Assembly: GCF_016093545.1 (NCBI RefSeq)
Contig: NZ_JADKYX010000001.1
Location: forward strand, 372,001-436,000
From: Massilia rhizosphaerae
Lineage (GTDB): Bacteria; Pseudomonadota; Gammaproteobacteria; Burkholderiales; Burkholderiaceae_D
DNA: 64,000 nucleotides
Reading direction: 5' to 3'
Part shown: positions 20,394 through 28,508 of the stretch, piece after piece
Layout: each line of letters begins with the position of its first letter
How positions within the stretch are numbered: the stretch's first letter is position 1
Program-made: the position numbers and the translations under genes
The notes under the pieces: model-generated
What the model was told of the DNA's origin: nothing
Databases searched by the model: none
The model's input: only the letters and a program-made list of their open reading frames with translations

Positions 20394-21277
20394 GAGATGG
20401 GATTCCGTTTCGTGATGTGTTCCAGGAATTCGAGCAGCGGGGGGGGAATGCGCGCCGCGTCGCCGCGGCCGGCGCCGGGCAACGTGTATTTGCTCCCGGC
20501 GGGCAGCAGGTGCAGGCGCACGTCGATCAGTTCCGGCGTCGCGTGGTCGGCGATCTCGGCGACGTTCGTCGACATGGTGCGGCCGTCGACGACGGTGACG
20601 GCGCCTTCGCCCAGCACCTCGATGCCGACGCCGCGCTCGACGACGAGCGCCGTGTCCTCGTCGATGCCGACGCCCTGCAGGTACGGGTTCTGGGCGACGA
20701 CGGACAACAGCCGCGACAGGCGCTGGCGTTCCGAGAAGTGCTGGTCGATGACGATCTTGTGCAGGAAGCCCAGGCCCGCGCCCAGGCTCACGGAGCCCTT
20801 CTCGGGATGCAGTTCGGCGCGCCCCTGCGCCAGCATGTGGCCGGACATGGCCGACGCCCCCGCGCTCGTGCCGCCGATGCACGCACCGCGCAGCTTGAGG
20901 GCCGCGTGCATCGCCGTGTCGAGCAGCGTGCCGCCGATGAGGGCGAGCAGGCGTTTCTGGTCGCCGCCCGTCATGAAGATGCCGTCGGCGTCGCGCACGT
21001 CGCGGATGTGGTCCGCGTCGTTGGCGTCGCCGCGGCTGTGCAGATGCAGGTGCAAGTGGCGCGTGACGCCGAGGTCGGCGAACGCGCGGTCGTACGTCTC
21101 CCACATGTGGTCCGTGGCGGCGCTGGCGGCCGTGATGACGACGATCTTGGCGGCCGGGCCGCCGCACAGTTCGACGAAGCGCCTGAGGATCGTCATGTCG
21201 CGCTGCTTGTCTTCGCTGCCGCCGATGATCACGAGGTGGCCGTGGCTCGCCGCCACTTGTTCGCCCTGGGCGGTCAT
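20390..21277 (-). CDS. cphB: Cyanophycinase
   Basis: A 295-residue serine exopeptidase of family S51 that cuts cyanophycin into beta-Asp-Arg dipeptides. The nucleophile is in GTSAGASAM, and other family segments are IIGGSEDK, FMTGGDQ and QHFSERQRLSRL. There is no signal peptide, so it is the intracellular type. Both ends overlap neighbouring genes: its ATG overlaps the iaaA stop and its TGA overlaps the cphA start, each as ATGA. Placing the depolymerase and synthetase on one coupled message implies post-translational or substrate control to avoid a futile cycle. Confidence 0.94.
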   Translation of the reverse strand: MTAQGEQVAASHGHLVIIGGSEDKQRDMTILRRFVELCGGPAAKIVVITAASAATDHMWETYDRAFADLGVTRHLHLHLHSRGDANDADHIRDVRDADGIFMTGGDQKRLLALIGGTLLDTAMHAALKLRGACIGGTSAGASAMSGHMLAQGRAELHPEKGSVSLGAGLGFLHKIVIDQHFSERQRLSRLLSVVAQNPYLQGVGIDEDTALVVERGVGIEVLGEGAVTVVDGRTMSTNVAEIADHATPELIDVRLHLLPAGSKYTLPGAGRGDAARIPPPLLEFLEHITKRNPIS

Positions 21278-22188
21278 GGGGCGACGATCCGGGCGTGGGG
21301 CATGTCCTGGTTGCTGCGCGCGGCCGCTTCCGTGCGGCTCACGGCGATCAGGCCGATGGGCACCCTGGGGTCGAACAGGTCGACGCCGCGCTCGAGGGCG
21401 CGTTCGAGCGGCATGCCGTCCTCGATCCAGCCGTACACGGTGCGCGCCAGCAGGTGGCGCACGATCTGTTCGCCGATGCCGGTGGCGGCGACGGCGCCGG
21501 CCGGCCCGGCGTAGAAGCCGCTGCCGACGATCGGGGTGTCGCCCACGCGGCCCAGCAGCGACGGCGCCGAGCCGCCCGTGGACAGCGCCACGCCGACATG
21601 GCCGTCCGGGCCGCGCACGACGGCGCCGACCGTGTCGCAGGCTGCGTGCGCGGGCAGGTCGAGGGGCGTCTGGTAATTCCAGAAACGGAGGAACGCCTTC
21701 GCTTCCGGCGCGATCCCCGGCATCGCGGGCACGCTGCCGGCCAGCTCGCGCACGACTTTCTCGTGGGCCGCGCGCTGGTGGTCTGAAATCGTCGCGTGGG
21801 CCGGATGGCCGATGGCGGCGGCGAAGCGGCCGGCGCCTTCGCCCGCCAGCAGCCAGTGCGGCGTGTCCGCGACGGCCCGCGCCAGCAGAACGGGATTCCT
21901 GACGCCCTGCACGCAGGCGACGGCGCCGAGGCGGCCGCGGGTGTCCATGACGGCGGCGTCCATTTCGACCGTCGCGCCGTCCAGGCATAGCACGGACCCG
22001 CTGCCGGCATTGAAGCGGCCGTCGTCTTCCATCGAGACGACGGCGGCGTTGGCGGCGTCGAGCGCATCCGCGCTGACGGCCAGTTCCTCGACCGCCCGCC
22101 GCGCCGCGCGCTCGCAGCCGTCGTCGTACGCGCGCGGGCTCCCGGCGCCGCCGTGCACGACGATTGCATATCCTTGCGTCACGCTCAT
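21274..22188 (-). CDS. iaaA: Isoaspartyl peptidase / type 2 L-asparaginase
   Basis: A 304-residue Ntn-hydrolase that cleaves beta-aspartyl dipeptides and, in this operon, most likely the beta-Asp-Arg released by CphB. Visible motifs are VVHGGAG at the N-terminus, FNAGSGS, and the self-cleavage site before T186 in DTVGAV. The mature beta chain would begin at that Thr; the usual residue before it is Gly, here Asp. GGSAPSLLGRVGDTP and ATGIGEQIVR fit the substrate loop and core. ATG at 22188 has AAGGAG upstream. First gene of the iaaA-cphB-cphA operon. Confidence 0.93.
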   Translation of the reverse strand: MSVTQGYAIVVHGGAGSPRAYDDGCERAARRAVEELAVSADALDAANAAVVSMEDDGRFNAGSGSVLCLDGATVEMDAAVMDTRGRLGAVACVQGVRNPVLLARAVADTPHWLLAGEGAGRFAAAIGHPAHATISDHQRAAHEKVVRELAGSVPAMPGIAPEAKAFLRFWNYQTPLDLPAHAACDTVGAVVRGPDGHVGVALSTGGSAPSLLGRVGDTPIVGSGFYAGPAGAVAATGIGEQIVRHLLARTVYGWIEDGMPLERALERGVDLFDPRVPIGLIAVSRTEAAARSNQDMPHARIVAP

Positions 22189-22258
22189 CTTTTTCTTTTC
22201 TCCTTGCAATACTTTTGCCCTGCGCGCATCAAGCCCGCGCGGCAAGGCAGATACCGCA

Positions 22259-22273
22259 TTATGCAAAGCATAA
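22259..22273. promoter_or_regulatory. Dyad TTATGC-N3-GCATAA upstream of iaaA
   Basis: A perfect 6-base inverted repeat with a 3-base spacer lies about 70 bases upstream of the iaaA start. On the minus strand it contains CATAAT, a possible -10 element. It is a candidate operator for the cyanophycin catabolic operon, but no matching -35 was found. Confidence 0.35.
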
Positions 22274-22343
22274 ATGAGGAGAAACATCGGTTCGCTGGCC
22301 GTGTGGCTGTCGGACGCGGCTTACACGGCTCAGTCAGGCATCG

Positions 22344-22796
22344 CTAGCGCATGACGGACACCCCGCGCAGCGCCTGCCGCAGCTCGCGCGCCACCTGGCG
22401 GCGCCGGGACTCGTCGACGAAACGGCCGATCTCGATCTTCACGCCGCGGGATTCCAGCTGGATGAGGGTGCGCGGACGCTCGTCCGGCACGACGACGCGG
22501 GTCCACAGCGGGTCGAGCCGGATCGATTCCCGCTTTTCGGCCTGCACGCAGGTGACCAGCAGGCCGGATTCGGACAGGGCGATGCGCTCGTGATCGGTCG
22601 CGTGGCGTGCATAGACGATGAGGGCGAGCCCGACGAGCGCCAGTTCGAGGAGGGAAAACCCGAGCACGAACCAGATGCCGTGGAACAGGAAGCCCACGGC
22701 GACGGCCAGCGAGCCGATGCACAGGATCGCGTAGGCGTGCGCGAGCTGGCGCGGGGACAGGGAGCAGTTGCGCCGCAATGTCCATTCGCGCGTCAT
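22344..22796 (-). CDS. DUF2244 membrane protein
   Basis: A 150-residue protein with two adjacent hydrophobic segments (about residues 19-36 and 38-62) and a soluble C-terminal half. The pattern and the RNCSLSPRQL start fit DUF2244, a family often encoded beside cytochrome oxidase genes. It begins 16 bases after the oxidase subunit I stop with GAGGG upstream, so the two are probably cotranscribed. Its role in oxidase assembly is not established. Confidence 0.8.
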   Translation of the reverse strand: MTREWTLRRNCSLSPRQLAHAYAILCIGSLAVAVGFLFHGIWFVLGFSLLELALVGLALIVYARHATDHERIALSESGLLVTCVQAEKRESIRLDPLWTRVVVPDERPRTLIQLESRGVKIEIGRFVDESRRRQVARELRQALRGVSVMR

Positions 22797-22812
22797 GGCG
22801 GCCCTCGCGGGG

Positions 22813-24420
22813 TCACTTGACCAGCGGCGGCGTCTCGAACGTGTGGAAAGGCGCCGGACTCGGTACGGTCCATTCGAGTCCTTCCGCCCCGTCCCAGGGC
22901 TTGGCCGGCGCGGGCGGGCCGCCGCGGATGTTCGGGATCACGACGCGGAACAGCCAGTACACCTGGGACAGGCCGAACAGGAAGGCGCCGACCGACGTGA
23001 GGACGTGGAAGTCGGTGAACTGGACGGGATAGTCGGCGTAGCGGCGTGGCATGCCCGCCAGCCCGAGGAAATGCATGGGAAAGAACGTCACGTTGACCCA
23101 GACGAGCGAGTTCCAGAAATGGAATCTGCCCCGCCGCTCGTCGATTAGGTGTCCCGTCCATTTCGGCGCCCAGTAGTAATAGCCGGCGAACAGGGCGAAC
23201 AGCGACCCCGCCACCAGCACGTAATGGAAGTGCGCGACCACGTAGTAAGTATCCTGCACCTGGACGTCGATGGGCGCCACGGAGAGGATGAGTCCGGTGA
23301 AGCCGCCGATGGTGAACACCCAGATGAAGCCGACGGCGAACAGCATCGGCGTCTCGAAGCTGAGCGAGCCTTTCCACATCGTCGCCACCCAGTTGAACAC
23401 CTTGACGCCGGTCGGGACGGCCACGAGCATTGTCGCGTACATGAAGAACAGCTGGCCCGTGACCGGCATGCCCGTCGTGAACATGTGGTGCGCCCACACG
23501 ATGAAGGAGATGATGGCGATGGACGCCGTTGCGTAGACCATCGACGCATAGCCGAACAGGGGCTTGCGCGCGAACGCGGGGATCACCTGCGAGATGATGC
23601 CGAACCCGGGCAGGATCATGATGTAGACCTCCGGATGGCCGAAGAACCAGAAGATGTGCTGGAACATGACGGGATCGCCGCCGCCGGCCGCGTTGAAGAA
23701 AGTGGTGCCGAAATGGCGGTCGGTGAGGATCATCGTGACGGCCGTCGCCAGCACGGGCATCACCGCGATCAGCAGGTAGGCCGTGATCAGCCACGTCCAG
23801 CAGAACATCGGCATCTTCATCAGCGACATCCCGGGGGCGCGCAGGTTCAGGATCGTCGTGACGATGTTGATGGCGCCCATGATGGACGACACGCCCATCA
23901 GGTGGACGGCGAAGATCGTCATGTCCATGCCGGGACCCATCTGCACCGACAGCGGCGGGTACATCGTCCACCCGGCCGCGGTGGCGCCGCCGGCGCTGAA
24001 GAAGGAGCCGAGCAGCAGCAGGGCGGCGGGCGGCAGCAGCCAGAACGAGAAATTGTTCATGCGGGCGAACGCCATGTCGGCCGCGCCCACCTGCAGCGGG
24101 ATCATCCAGTTGGCGAAGCCGACGAAGGCCGGCATGATGGCGCCGAAGATCATCACGAGGCCGTGCAGGCTGACGAATTCGTTGTACACCTCGGGCCGGA
24201 AGAATTGCAGGCCGGGCTGGAACAATTCGAGCCGGATCAGCAGGGCCAGCACACCGCCGGTCATGAACATGACGAGCGAAAACCACAGGTACAGGGTGCC
24301 GATGTCCTTGTGGTTGGTGGCGAACAGCCAGCGCCGCCAGCCGTGCGGGTGGGCGTGCGCGCCCGCGCCCGCGTGGCTGCCGCCGGGTGCGAAATCGGAA
24401 CTGCCTGCCGTCGTCGACAT
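22813..24420 (-). CDS. ctaD: Cytochrome c oxidase subunit I (aa3 type)
   Basis: A 535-residue, twelve-helix haem-copper oxidase subunit. It reduces O2 to water at the haem a3-CuB centre and pumps protons across the inner membrane. The ligand motifs are all present: HGLVMIFGAIMP for low-spin haem a, WFFGHPEVYI with the His-Tyr of CuB, WAHHMFTTG with the two further CuB histidines, and VAHFHYVLVAG for both haems. The N-terminus is His- and Gly-rich. GGAGA lies six bases before the ATG. No coxB, ctaG or coxC is nearby; upstream is a palindromic repeat and then a divergent gene. This is therefore a detached copy, perhaps secondary. Confidence 0.95.
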   Translation of the reverse strand: MSTTAGSSDFAPGGSHAGAGAHAHPHGWRRWLFATNHKDIGTLYLWFSLVMFMTGGVLALLIRLELFQPGLQFFRPEVYNEFVSLHGLVMIFGAIMPAFVGFANWMIPLQVGAADMAFARMNNFSFWLLPPAALLLLGSFFSAGGATAAGWTMYPPLSVQMGPGMDMTIFAVHLMGVSSIMGAINIVTTILNLRAPGMSLMKMPMFCWTWLITAYLLIAVMPVLATAVTMILTDRHFGTTFFNAAGGGDPVMFQHIFWFFGHPEVYIMILPGFGIISQVIPAFARKPLFGYASMVYATASIAIISFIVWAHHMFTTGMPVTGQLFFMYATMLVAVPTGVKVFNWVATMWKGSLSFETPMLFAVGFIWVFTIGGFTGLILSVAPIDVQVQDTYYVVAHFHYVLVAGSLFALFAGYYYWAPKWTGHLIDERRGRFHFWNSLVWVNVTFFPMHFLGLAGMPRRYADYPVQFTDFHVLTSVGAFLFGLSQVYWLFRVVIPNIRGGPPAPAKPWDGAEGLEWTVPSPAPFHTFETPPLVK

Positions 24421-24439
24421 ATGCTCTCCGTGGCTCTTC

Positions 24440-24575
24440 GAACCTATTCTAGTAGGCGCGAACGGGTAGGGTGGGGCATTTCATGCCGAGGGCATGAAAT
24501 GCGTGCCCACCATGCGTTCGCCGAACGGCCTGCGTTTGGTGGGCACAGGGGTGCCCACCCTACCGGGATAGGTTC
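24440..24575. repeat. Palindromic repeat element, copy A
   Basis: It is bounded by an outer inverted repeat, GAACCTAT (24440-24447) and ATAGGTTC (24568-24575). Inside, GTAGGGTGGG (from 24466) mirrors CCCACCCTAC (ending 24563), and a second hairpin GTGGGCACAGGGGTGCCCAC precedes the right end. It sits in the divergent promoter region between ctaD and the Hsp70 gene. It matches copy D at 62.8 kb in both flanks, and copies B and C in the core. Confidence 0.8.
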
Positions 24576-24671
24576 TTGGTGTGGCGTTGTCACCATGAGA
24601 CAAGCCGGCCCGGCGTTGGTTCCGTGCCCGTAATCTGGTAACATTTCGCCCCTTTTCATCGAAAGACTTCC

Positions 24672-25922
24672 ATGGCGAACGCTTGCGGCGTCGATTTCGG
24701 CACGTCGAACTCCACCGTCGGCTGGGTGCGGCCCGGCCAACCCGCCTTGCTGCCCCTCGAGGACGGCAAGCCGACCCTGCCGTCCGTCGTCTTCTTCAAC
24801 GCGGACGACGACCAGGTGCGCTACGGCCGCGCCGCGCTGGCGGATTACCTGGAAGGCTACGAGGGGCGCCTGATGCGCTCGCTGAAGAGTCTCCTGGGCA
24901 CGAGCCTGATGGAAGGGCAGACGGAGGTCGCGGGGCGCGCGTTGCCGTTCCGGCAACTGCTGGCGCACTTCATCGGCGAAGTCAAGCGCCGCGCCGAGCG
25001 CGAGGCGGGCCGGACCTTCGACCGCGCCGTGTTCGGCCGTCCCGTGTACTTCGTCGACGACGACGCGGAAGCGGACCGGCTGGCCGAGGACACGCTGGCC
25101 GAGGTCGCCCGCTCCGTCGGCTTTTGCGAGATCGGCTTCCAGTACGAGCCGATCGCCGCCGCGTTCGACTACGAATCGCGCATCGACCGCGAAGAGCTGG
25201 TGCTGATCGCCGACATCGGCGGCGGTACGTCCGACTTTTCGCTCGTACGGCTGGGTCCCGGGCGGACCGACCGCGCGGACCGGCGCGACGACATCCTCGC
25301 CACCGGCGGCGTGCACATCGGCGGCACCGACTTCGACAAATACCTGAGCCTCGTTTCCGTCATGCCGCTGCTGGGCCACGGCAGCGCGCTGCTGTCGGGC
25401 GCCGCGGTGCCGTCGAGCTATTATTTCAACCTGGCGACGTGGCACACGATCAACCAGGCCTACACGCGCAAGAGCATCGCGCAGCTGGCCGACCTCGTGC
25501 GCGACGCGGCCGAGCCGGACAAGCTCAAGCGCCTGCAGCGCCTGATCGACGAGCGCGCCGGCCACTGGCTCGCCATGCAGGTGGAAGAGGCGAAGATCGC
25601 CCTGTCCGACGCGCCCGAGGTGGCGTTGGATCTCGACCGTCTCGACCCGCCCGAGTCGCTGCGCGTGGGACGCGAAATGTTCACGACGTCGATCGCCGGG
25701 CTGGTCGACAACGTCGGCGCGACCGTGCAGCGCCTGCTGGGCGACGCCGGCATCGCGCCGGAGCGCGTCGACACCGTGTTCTTCACGGGCGGTTCCAGCG
25801 GCGTGGCGAGCCTGCGCGAACGGATCGCCGCCATCGTCCCCGACGCCCGCCGTGTCGAGGGCGACCTGTTCGGCAGCATCGGGGCCGGCCTGGCCATCGA
25901 CGCCGCCCGTAAATTCGGTTAG
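24672..25922 (+). CDS. yegD: Hsp70-family protein of the YegD type
   Basis: A 416-residue actin-fold ATPase. It has the two phosphate motifs (GVDFGTSNSTVGW at the N-terminus, ADIGGGTSDFS at about 178) and the adenosine motif FFTGGSSGVASLRE. It ends after the nucleotide-binding domain, without the DnaK substrate-binding domain and lid, as YegD proteins do. Clients are unknown. The exonuclease gene begins 12 bases downstream, so they form a pair. Confidence 0.87.
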   Translation: MANACGVDFGTSNSTVGWVRPGQPALLPLEDGKPTLPSVVFFNADDDQVRYGRAALADYLEGYEGRLMRSLKSLLGTSLMEGQTEVAGRALPFRQLLAHFIGEVKRRAEREAGRTFDRAVFGRPVYFVDDDAEADRLAEDTLAEVARSVGFCEIGFQYEPIAAAFDYESRIDREELVLIADIGGGTSDFSLVRLGPGRTDRADRRDDILATGGVHIGGTDFDKYLSLVSVMPLLGHGSALLSGAAVPSSYYFNLATWHTINQAYTRKSIAQLADLVRDAAEPDKLKRLQRLIDERAGHWLAMQVEEAKIALSDAPEVALDLDRLDPPESLRVGREMFTTSIAGLVDNVGATVQRLLGDAGIAPERVDTVFFTGGSSGVASLRERIAAIVPDARRVEGDLFGSIGAGLAIDAARKFG

Positions 25923-25934
25923 AAAGGAAACCCC

Positions 25935-26570
25935 GTGTTCGAACGTCCCATCGTCATGCTCGACTTCGAGACCACCGGCCTGTCGCCCGACGCCGGCGAC
26001 CGCATCACGGAAGTGGCGGCGCTGCGCATCGCGGACGGCCGGGTCGTCGAGCGCTACGTGTCGCTCGTGAACTGCGGCGTGCGCGTGCCGTCGTTCATCA
26101 CGCAGCTGACGGGCATCACGCAGGCGATGGTCGACGGCGCGCCGCCCGCGGCCGACGTTGTGCCGGCGCTGATCGACTTCATCGGCGACGACGTGCTGGC
26201 CGCGCACAATGCCAGCTTCGACGAAAAATTCCTCAAGGCCGAGGGCGCGCGGCTGGGCCATGCCTGCCGGCATGGCGGCCTCGTGTGCTCGTTGAAACTG
26301 TCGCGCCGGGTGTTTCCGGGGCTGCCGAGCTACAAGCTGGGAGAGTTGTCGCGCGGGCTCGGCATCCGGTTCAACAGCCGCGCCCACCGGGCCGAGGCCG
26401 ACGCGGAAGTCGCGGCGCAATTGCTCATGCACATCGGACGTCACCTGGGCGAGGCCTATGGCCTGGCGGGGGTCGATCCGGACCTGCTCGTGGCGCTCAA
26501 CCGGGTGGCGGCGGCCAAGGTCGAGGCGTTCATGGGTGTGTACGCGGCGGGACGGCGCGTGCCGGCCTGA
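25935..26570 (+). CDS. 3'-5' exonuclease of the DnaQ (DEDDh) superfamily
   Basis: A 211-residue nuclease domain with exonuclease motifs I (D10 and E12 in LDFETTG), II (HNASFDEKFL) and III (HRAEADAE), which makes it the DEDDh subclass. It would remove 3'-terminal nucleotides from DNA or RNA. It lacks the polymerase-binding tail of a replicative epsilon subunit, so it is a stand-alone enzyme. GTG start with AAAGGAAA about seven bases upstream. It follows the YegD gene closely. Confidence 0.85.
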   Translation: MFERPIVMLDFETTGLSPDAGDRITEVAALRIADGRVVERYVSLVNCGVRVPSFITQLTGITQAMVDGAPPAADVVPALIDFIGDDVLAAHNASFDEKFLKAEGARLGHACRHGGLVCSLKLSRRVFPGLPSYKLGELSRGLGIRFNSRAHRAEADAEVAAQLLMHIGRHLGEAYGLAGVDPDLLVALNRVAAAKVEAFMGVYAAGRRVPA

Positions 26571-26638
26571 CGGCTGGCGTCGTGGTCGGTCTTTTCGCAG
26601 CCGTCCGGAATCGAGCCGAAGCAGACGGTCGCGAAGTC

Positions 26639-26998
26639 TCAACTGGACGTAGGCGATAGGGTGTTCAGCAGAACAGTAACTCGCTTGGCCTCAGCGGTCA
26701 GTCCATGCTCTCGCAATACGTCTACTAGATTGCGGAGGTAGACCGGCTCTTCAATCAGAATTTCGTACCCTGGCGGGATGGCAAACGCATAGCCGTATAG
26801 TAGAACCGACCCATCGGGGACACGGACGCCCTCTACCTCCGCCATGTATTCATCTACGTCGTCAGGGTAGATAGCACCGAATCCGCCATTGCTATCGCCG
26901 AATCCATGCCGTTGCTCAGCGAAGTCAACTAACTGAACAAGGTTTGACCAAGCATCAATGACTTCCCTACATGCAATCTTCGCGTCTGGTGCGTCCAT
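26639..26998 (-). CDS. Hypothetical protein in AT-richer patch
   Basis: A 119-residue soluble, acidic protein with no signal peptide. GAGGAG five bases before the ATG supports the gene. Aromatic and acidic residues are spread through the middle (GFGAIYPDDVDEY, PDGSVLLYGYAF). Base composition is clearly lower in GC than the genes to the left. I recognise no family. Size, acidity and isolated context would suit an immunity protein or a small effector-associated protein, but that is only a guess. Confidence 0.55.
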   Translation of the reverse strand: MDAPDAKIACREVIDAWSNLVQLVDFAEQRHGFGDSNGGFGAIYPDDVDEYMAEVEGVRVPDGSVLLYGYAFAIPPGYEILIEEPVYLRNLVDVLREHGLTAEAKRVTVLLNTLSPTSS

Positions 26999-27156
26999 TT
27001 ACTCCTCAATTGTGCTGAACCCGAATGACTGCTCCTGGGCGATCTCGGCCGTTCGCAAGGATCAGTGTACGGCCCAGCGTTAGAACAGCGAGGACTTCCT
27101 TTTAGGAAATACTCGCCGTAGATTGGACGGTATTCTGGCCGTCGATTGATTTTCAC
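26929..27156 (-). pseudogene. Possible remnant of a short gene
   Basis: A GTG at 27156 is preceded by AGGA and opens a frame beginning with KINRRPEYRPIYGEYFLK, which looks protein-like. The rest of the 75 codons looks non-coding and overlaps the start of the 119-residue gene in another frame. This may be the 5' end of a disrupted gene; it may equally be chance. Confidence 0.22.
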
Positions 27157-27212
27157 GTGTTCCTGCTAACGCTCGACCGAAAAAGCGACCGTCCTTCTCG
27201 TCCGCTCACTCG

Positions 27213-27227
27213 TTTACGAAACGTAAA
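27213..27227. promoter_or_regulatory. Dyad TTTACG-N3-CGTAAA upstream of lipoprotein gene
   Basis: A perfect 6-base inverted repeat with a 3-base spacer ends seven bases before the lipoprotein ATG. TATAAT follows at 27228-27233. It could be an operator, but TATAAT abutting the start codon would give a leaderless or differently started message. Confidence 0.3.
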
Positions 27228-27233
27228 TATAAT

Positions 27234-27887
27234 ATGTTGCCTGCAGCTTTGCTATTCAGGACAAGTGCTATCGCTTTCGTTGTGTCCGCTCTTGTCGGCT
27301 GTACGGGCGTGCCCCAGAGTGCTACTGTCGCGGTTGCTAAACCCGAGAGCATCGTGCTAACACAGCCATATACTTGGGTTGATGTCTCCTCGGCTTTTGG
27401 TCGCAAGCTGACATTCGAGTACACGATGGCAGCGGGGAACTACACGGGCAGCCGCGAAGATGCCGGCGGTGTTTTTTACGAGGGGGCAGGAAACTGTCTG
27501 GTGAAAAAAGTAGCGTCGACCAATATTGACGGCTGGATCGTGGGCTCGACGTGGACACAGCGGTGCGGCATCTATGTGCCCAAAACCACGGGTTCGGCAA
27601 AGGTTTATTACTACAACCTCGGTACGACGACTCATATTCCTGGTCAGCCGGAGCATCTAATTGCCGGTAAGCCTTCATCGTACGACAACGCTAATACGGC
27701 CGCGCTCAATACTGTTGCCACGACGCCTGGCCTGTCACCGGTTCAAGCAGGGATTGGGGCGGGACTGGGCGCCGCGGTAGGCGGCGCCCTGCTTGAGGCC
27801 AGAGAGGAAGCGATCAGGGTCAATGCTCAATTTCTGATCTACCAGCCAGATCAAGCTGAATTAAGGAAGGCGTTCGGCATTCACTGA
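27234..27887 (+). CDS. Putative lipoprotein, function unknown
   Basis: A 217-residue protein with a lipoprotein signal: a hydrophobic N-terminus and lipobox LVGC with the lipidated cysteine at position 23. The mature part is Thr/Gly/Tyr-rich, with paired cysteines (GNCLV and QRCGIY). Near residues 175-195 there is a glycine-rich helix (AGIGAGLGAAVGGALL) that could insert in a membrane. There is no ribosome site before the ATG, so the exact start is uncertain. GC is lower than in most of the window. No family is recognised. Confidence 0.6.
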   Translation: MLPAALLFRTSAIAFVVSALVGCTGVPQSATVAVAKPESIVLTQPYTWVDVSSAFGRKLTFEYTMAAGNYTGSREDAGGVFYEGAGNCLVKKVASTNIDGWIVGSTWTQRCGIYVPKTTGSAKVYYYNLGTTTHIPGQPEHLIAGKPSSYDNANTAALNTVATTPGLSPVQAGIGAGLGAAVGGALLEAREEAIRVNAQFLIYQPDQAELRKAFGIH

Positions 27888-28508
27888 TCGGCTATCGGCC
27901 AGAAAAAAGCACCCAATTCAGCGCCAGCAGTGTCATGTTGGACGAACTGCCTGGCGATATCGATGTCTCATCTTCGAAATCGCGCTACAGAGCACTTTCG
28001 CCGAACCTAAGATCACATGTTTCTTTTTGGGGTAGGTCTGCTTCTGGCTGGGTATTGCCGTCCAGTGTACGGCAACTTTCGACCCATCTCAGAAATACAC
28101 ACGAGAAGCGCAATGAATGGAATAAGCCATCCATCTTGCTTCAGGATAAAGCAGACTGCTTTTCGAATCACTTGTCCGCTCGCTTAAACCAACGAACTTT
28201 TCTGAGGTGGATGACCGCTTGTGGCCCAAAAGCAGCGGCCTGTCGAGATCCGGCGTACGTACATGTTTCCCTGCATGTAAGCAAGAGGCCGGGTCCGCCT
28301 CACTTCGTCGCATGACGCAGGCCCCGTCGTCCGATCCGTCGCGCCGACATCGATTTCGCGCCAGTCCATCCCCTTCACGTTGGCGCAAGTCAAATCCATG
28401 ATGCATCGCATCATTACACTTTTGGCAATTCTTTGACTCCATGCGCGGCCGCCCGGATTGTTGCGGCGCACGCGCGGAGCCGGCCACGCTTGCCCTCAGG
28501 AGCACAGC
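27888..28508. other. Intergenic region in AT-richer patch, no convincing gene
   Basis: About 620 bases between the lipoprotein and the Sel1 gene. Open frames of 60-130 codons occur on both strands, but none has a ribosome site or a protein-like composition. No clear repeat, tRNA or transposase remnant was found. It may hold decayed sequence. Confidence 0.4.

Noticed and set aside
18594-21902. 1102-codon plus-strand frame opposite cphA, cphB and iaaA
   Set aside because: Shadow of three well-supported minus-strand genes that overlap in ATGA junctions.
24440-24575. Copy A considered as an insertion sequence
   Set aside because: At about 136 bases it has no coding capacity; only a MITE- or REP-like element fits.
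27935-28315. 126-codon frame in the AT-richer patch
   Set aside because: No start signal, and the sequence looks like random translation of low-complexity, possibly decayed DNA.
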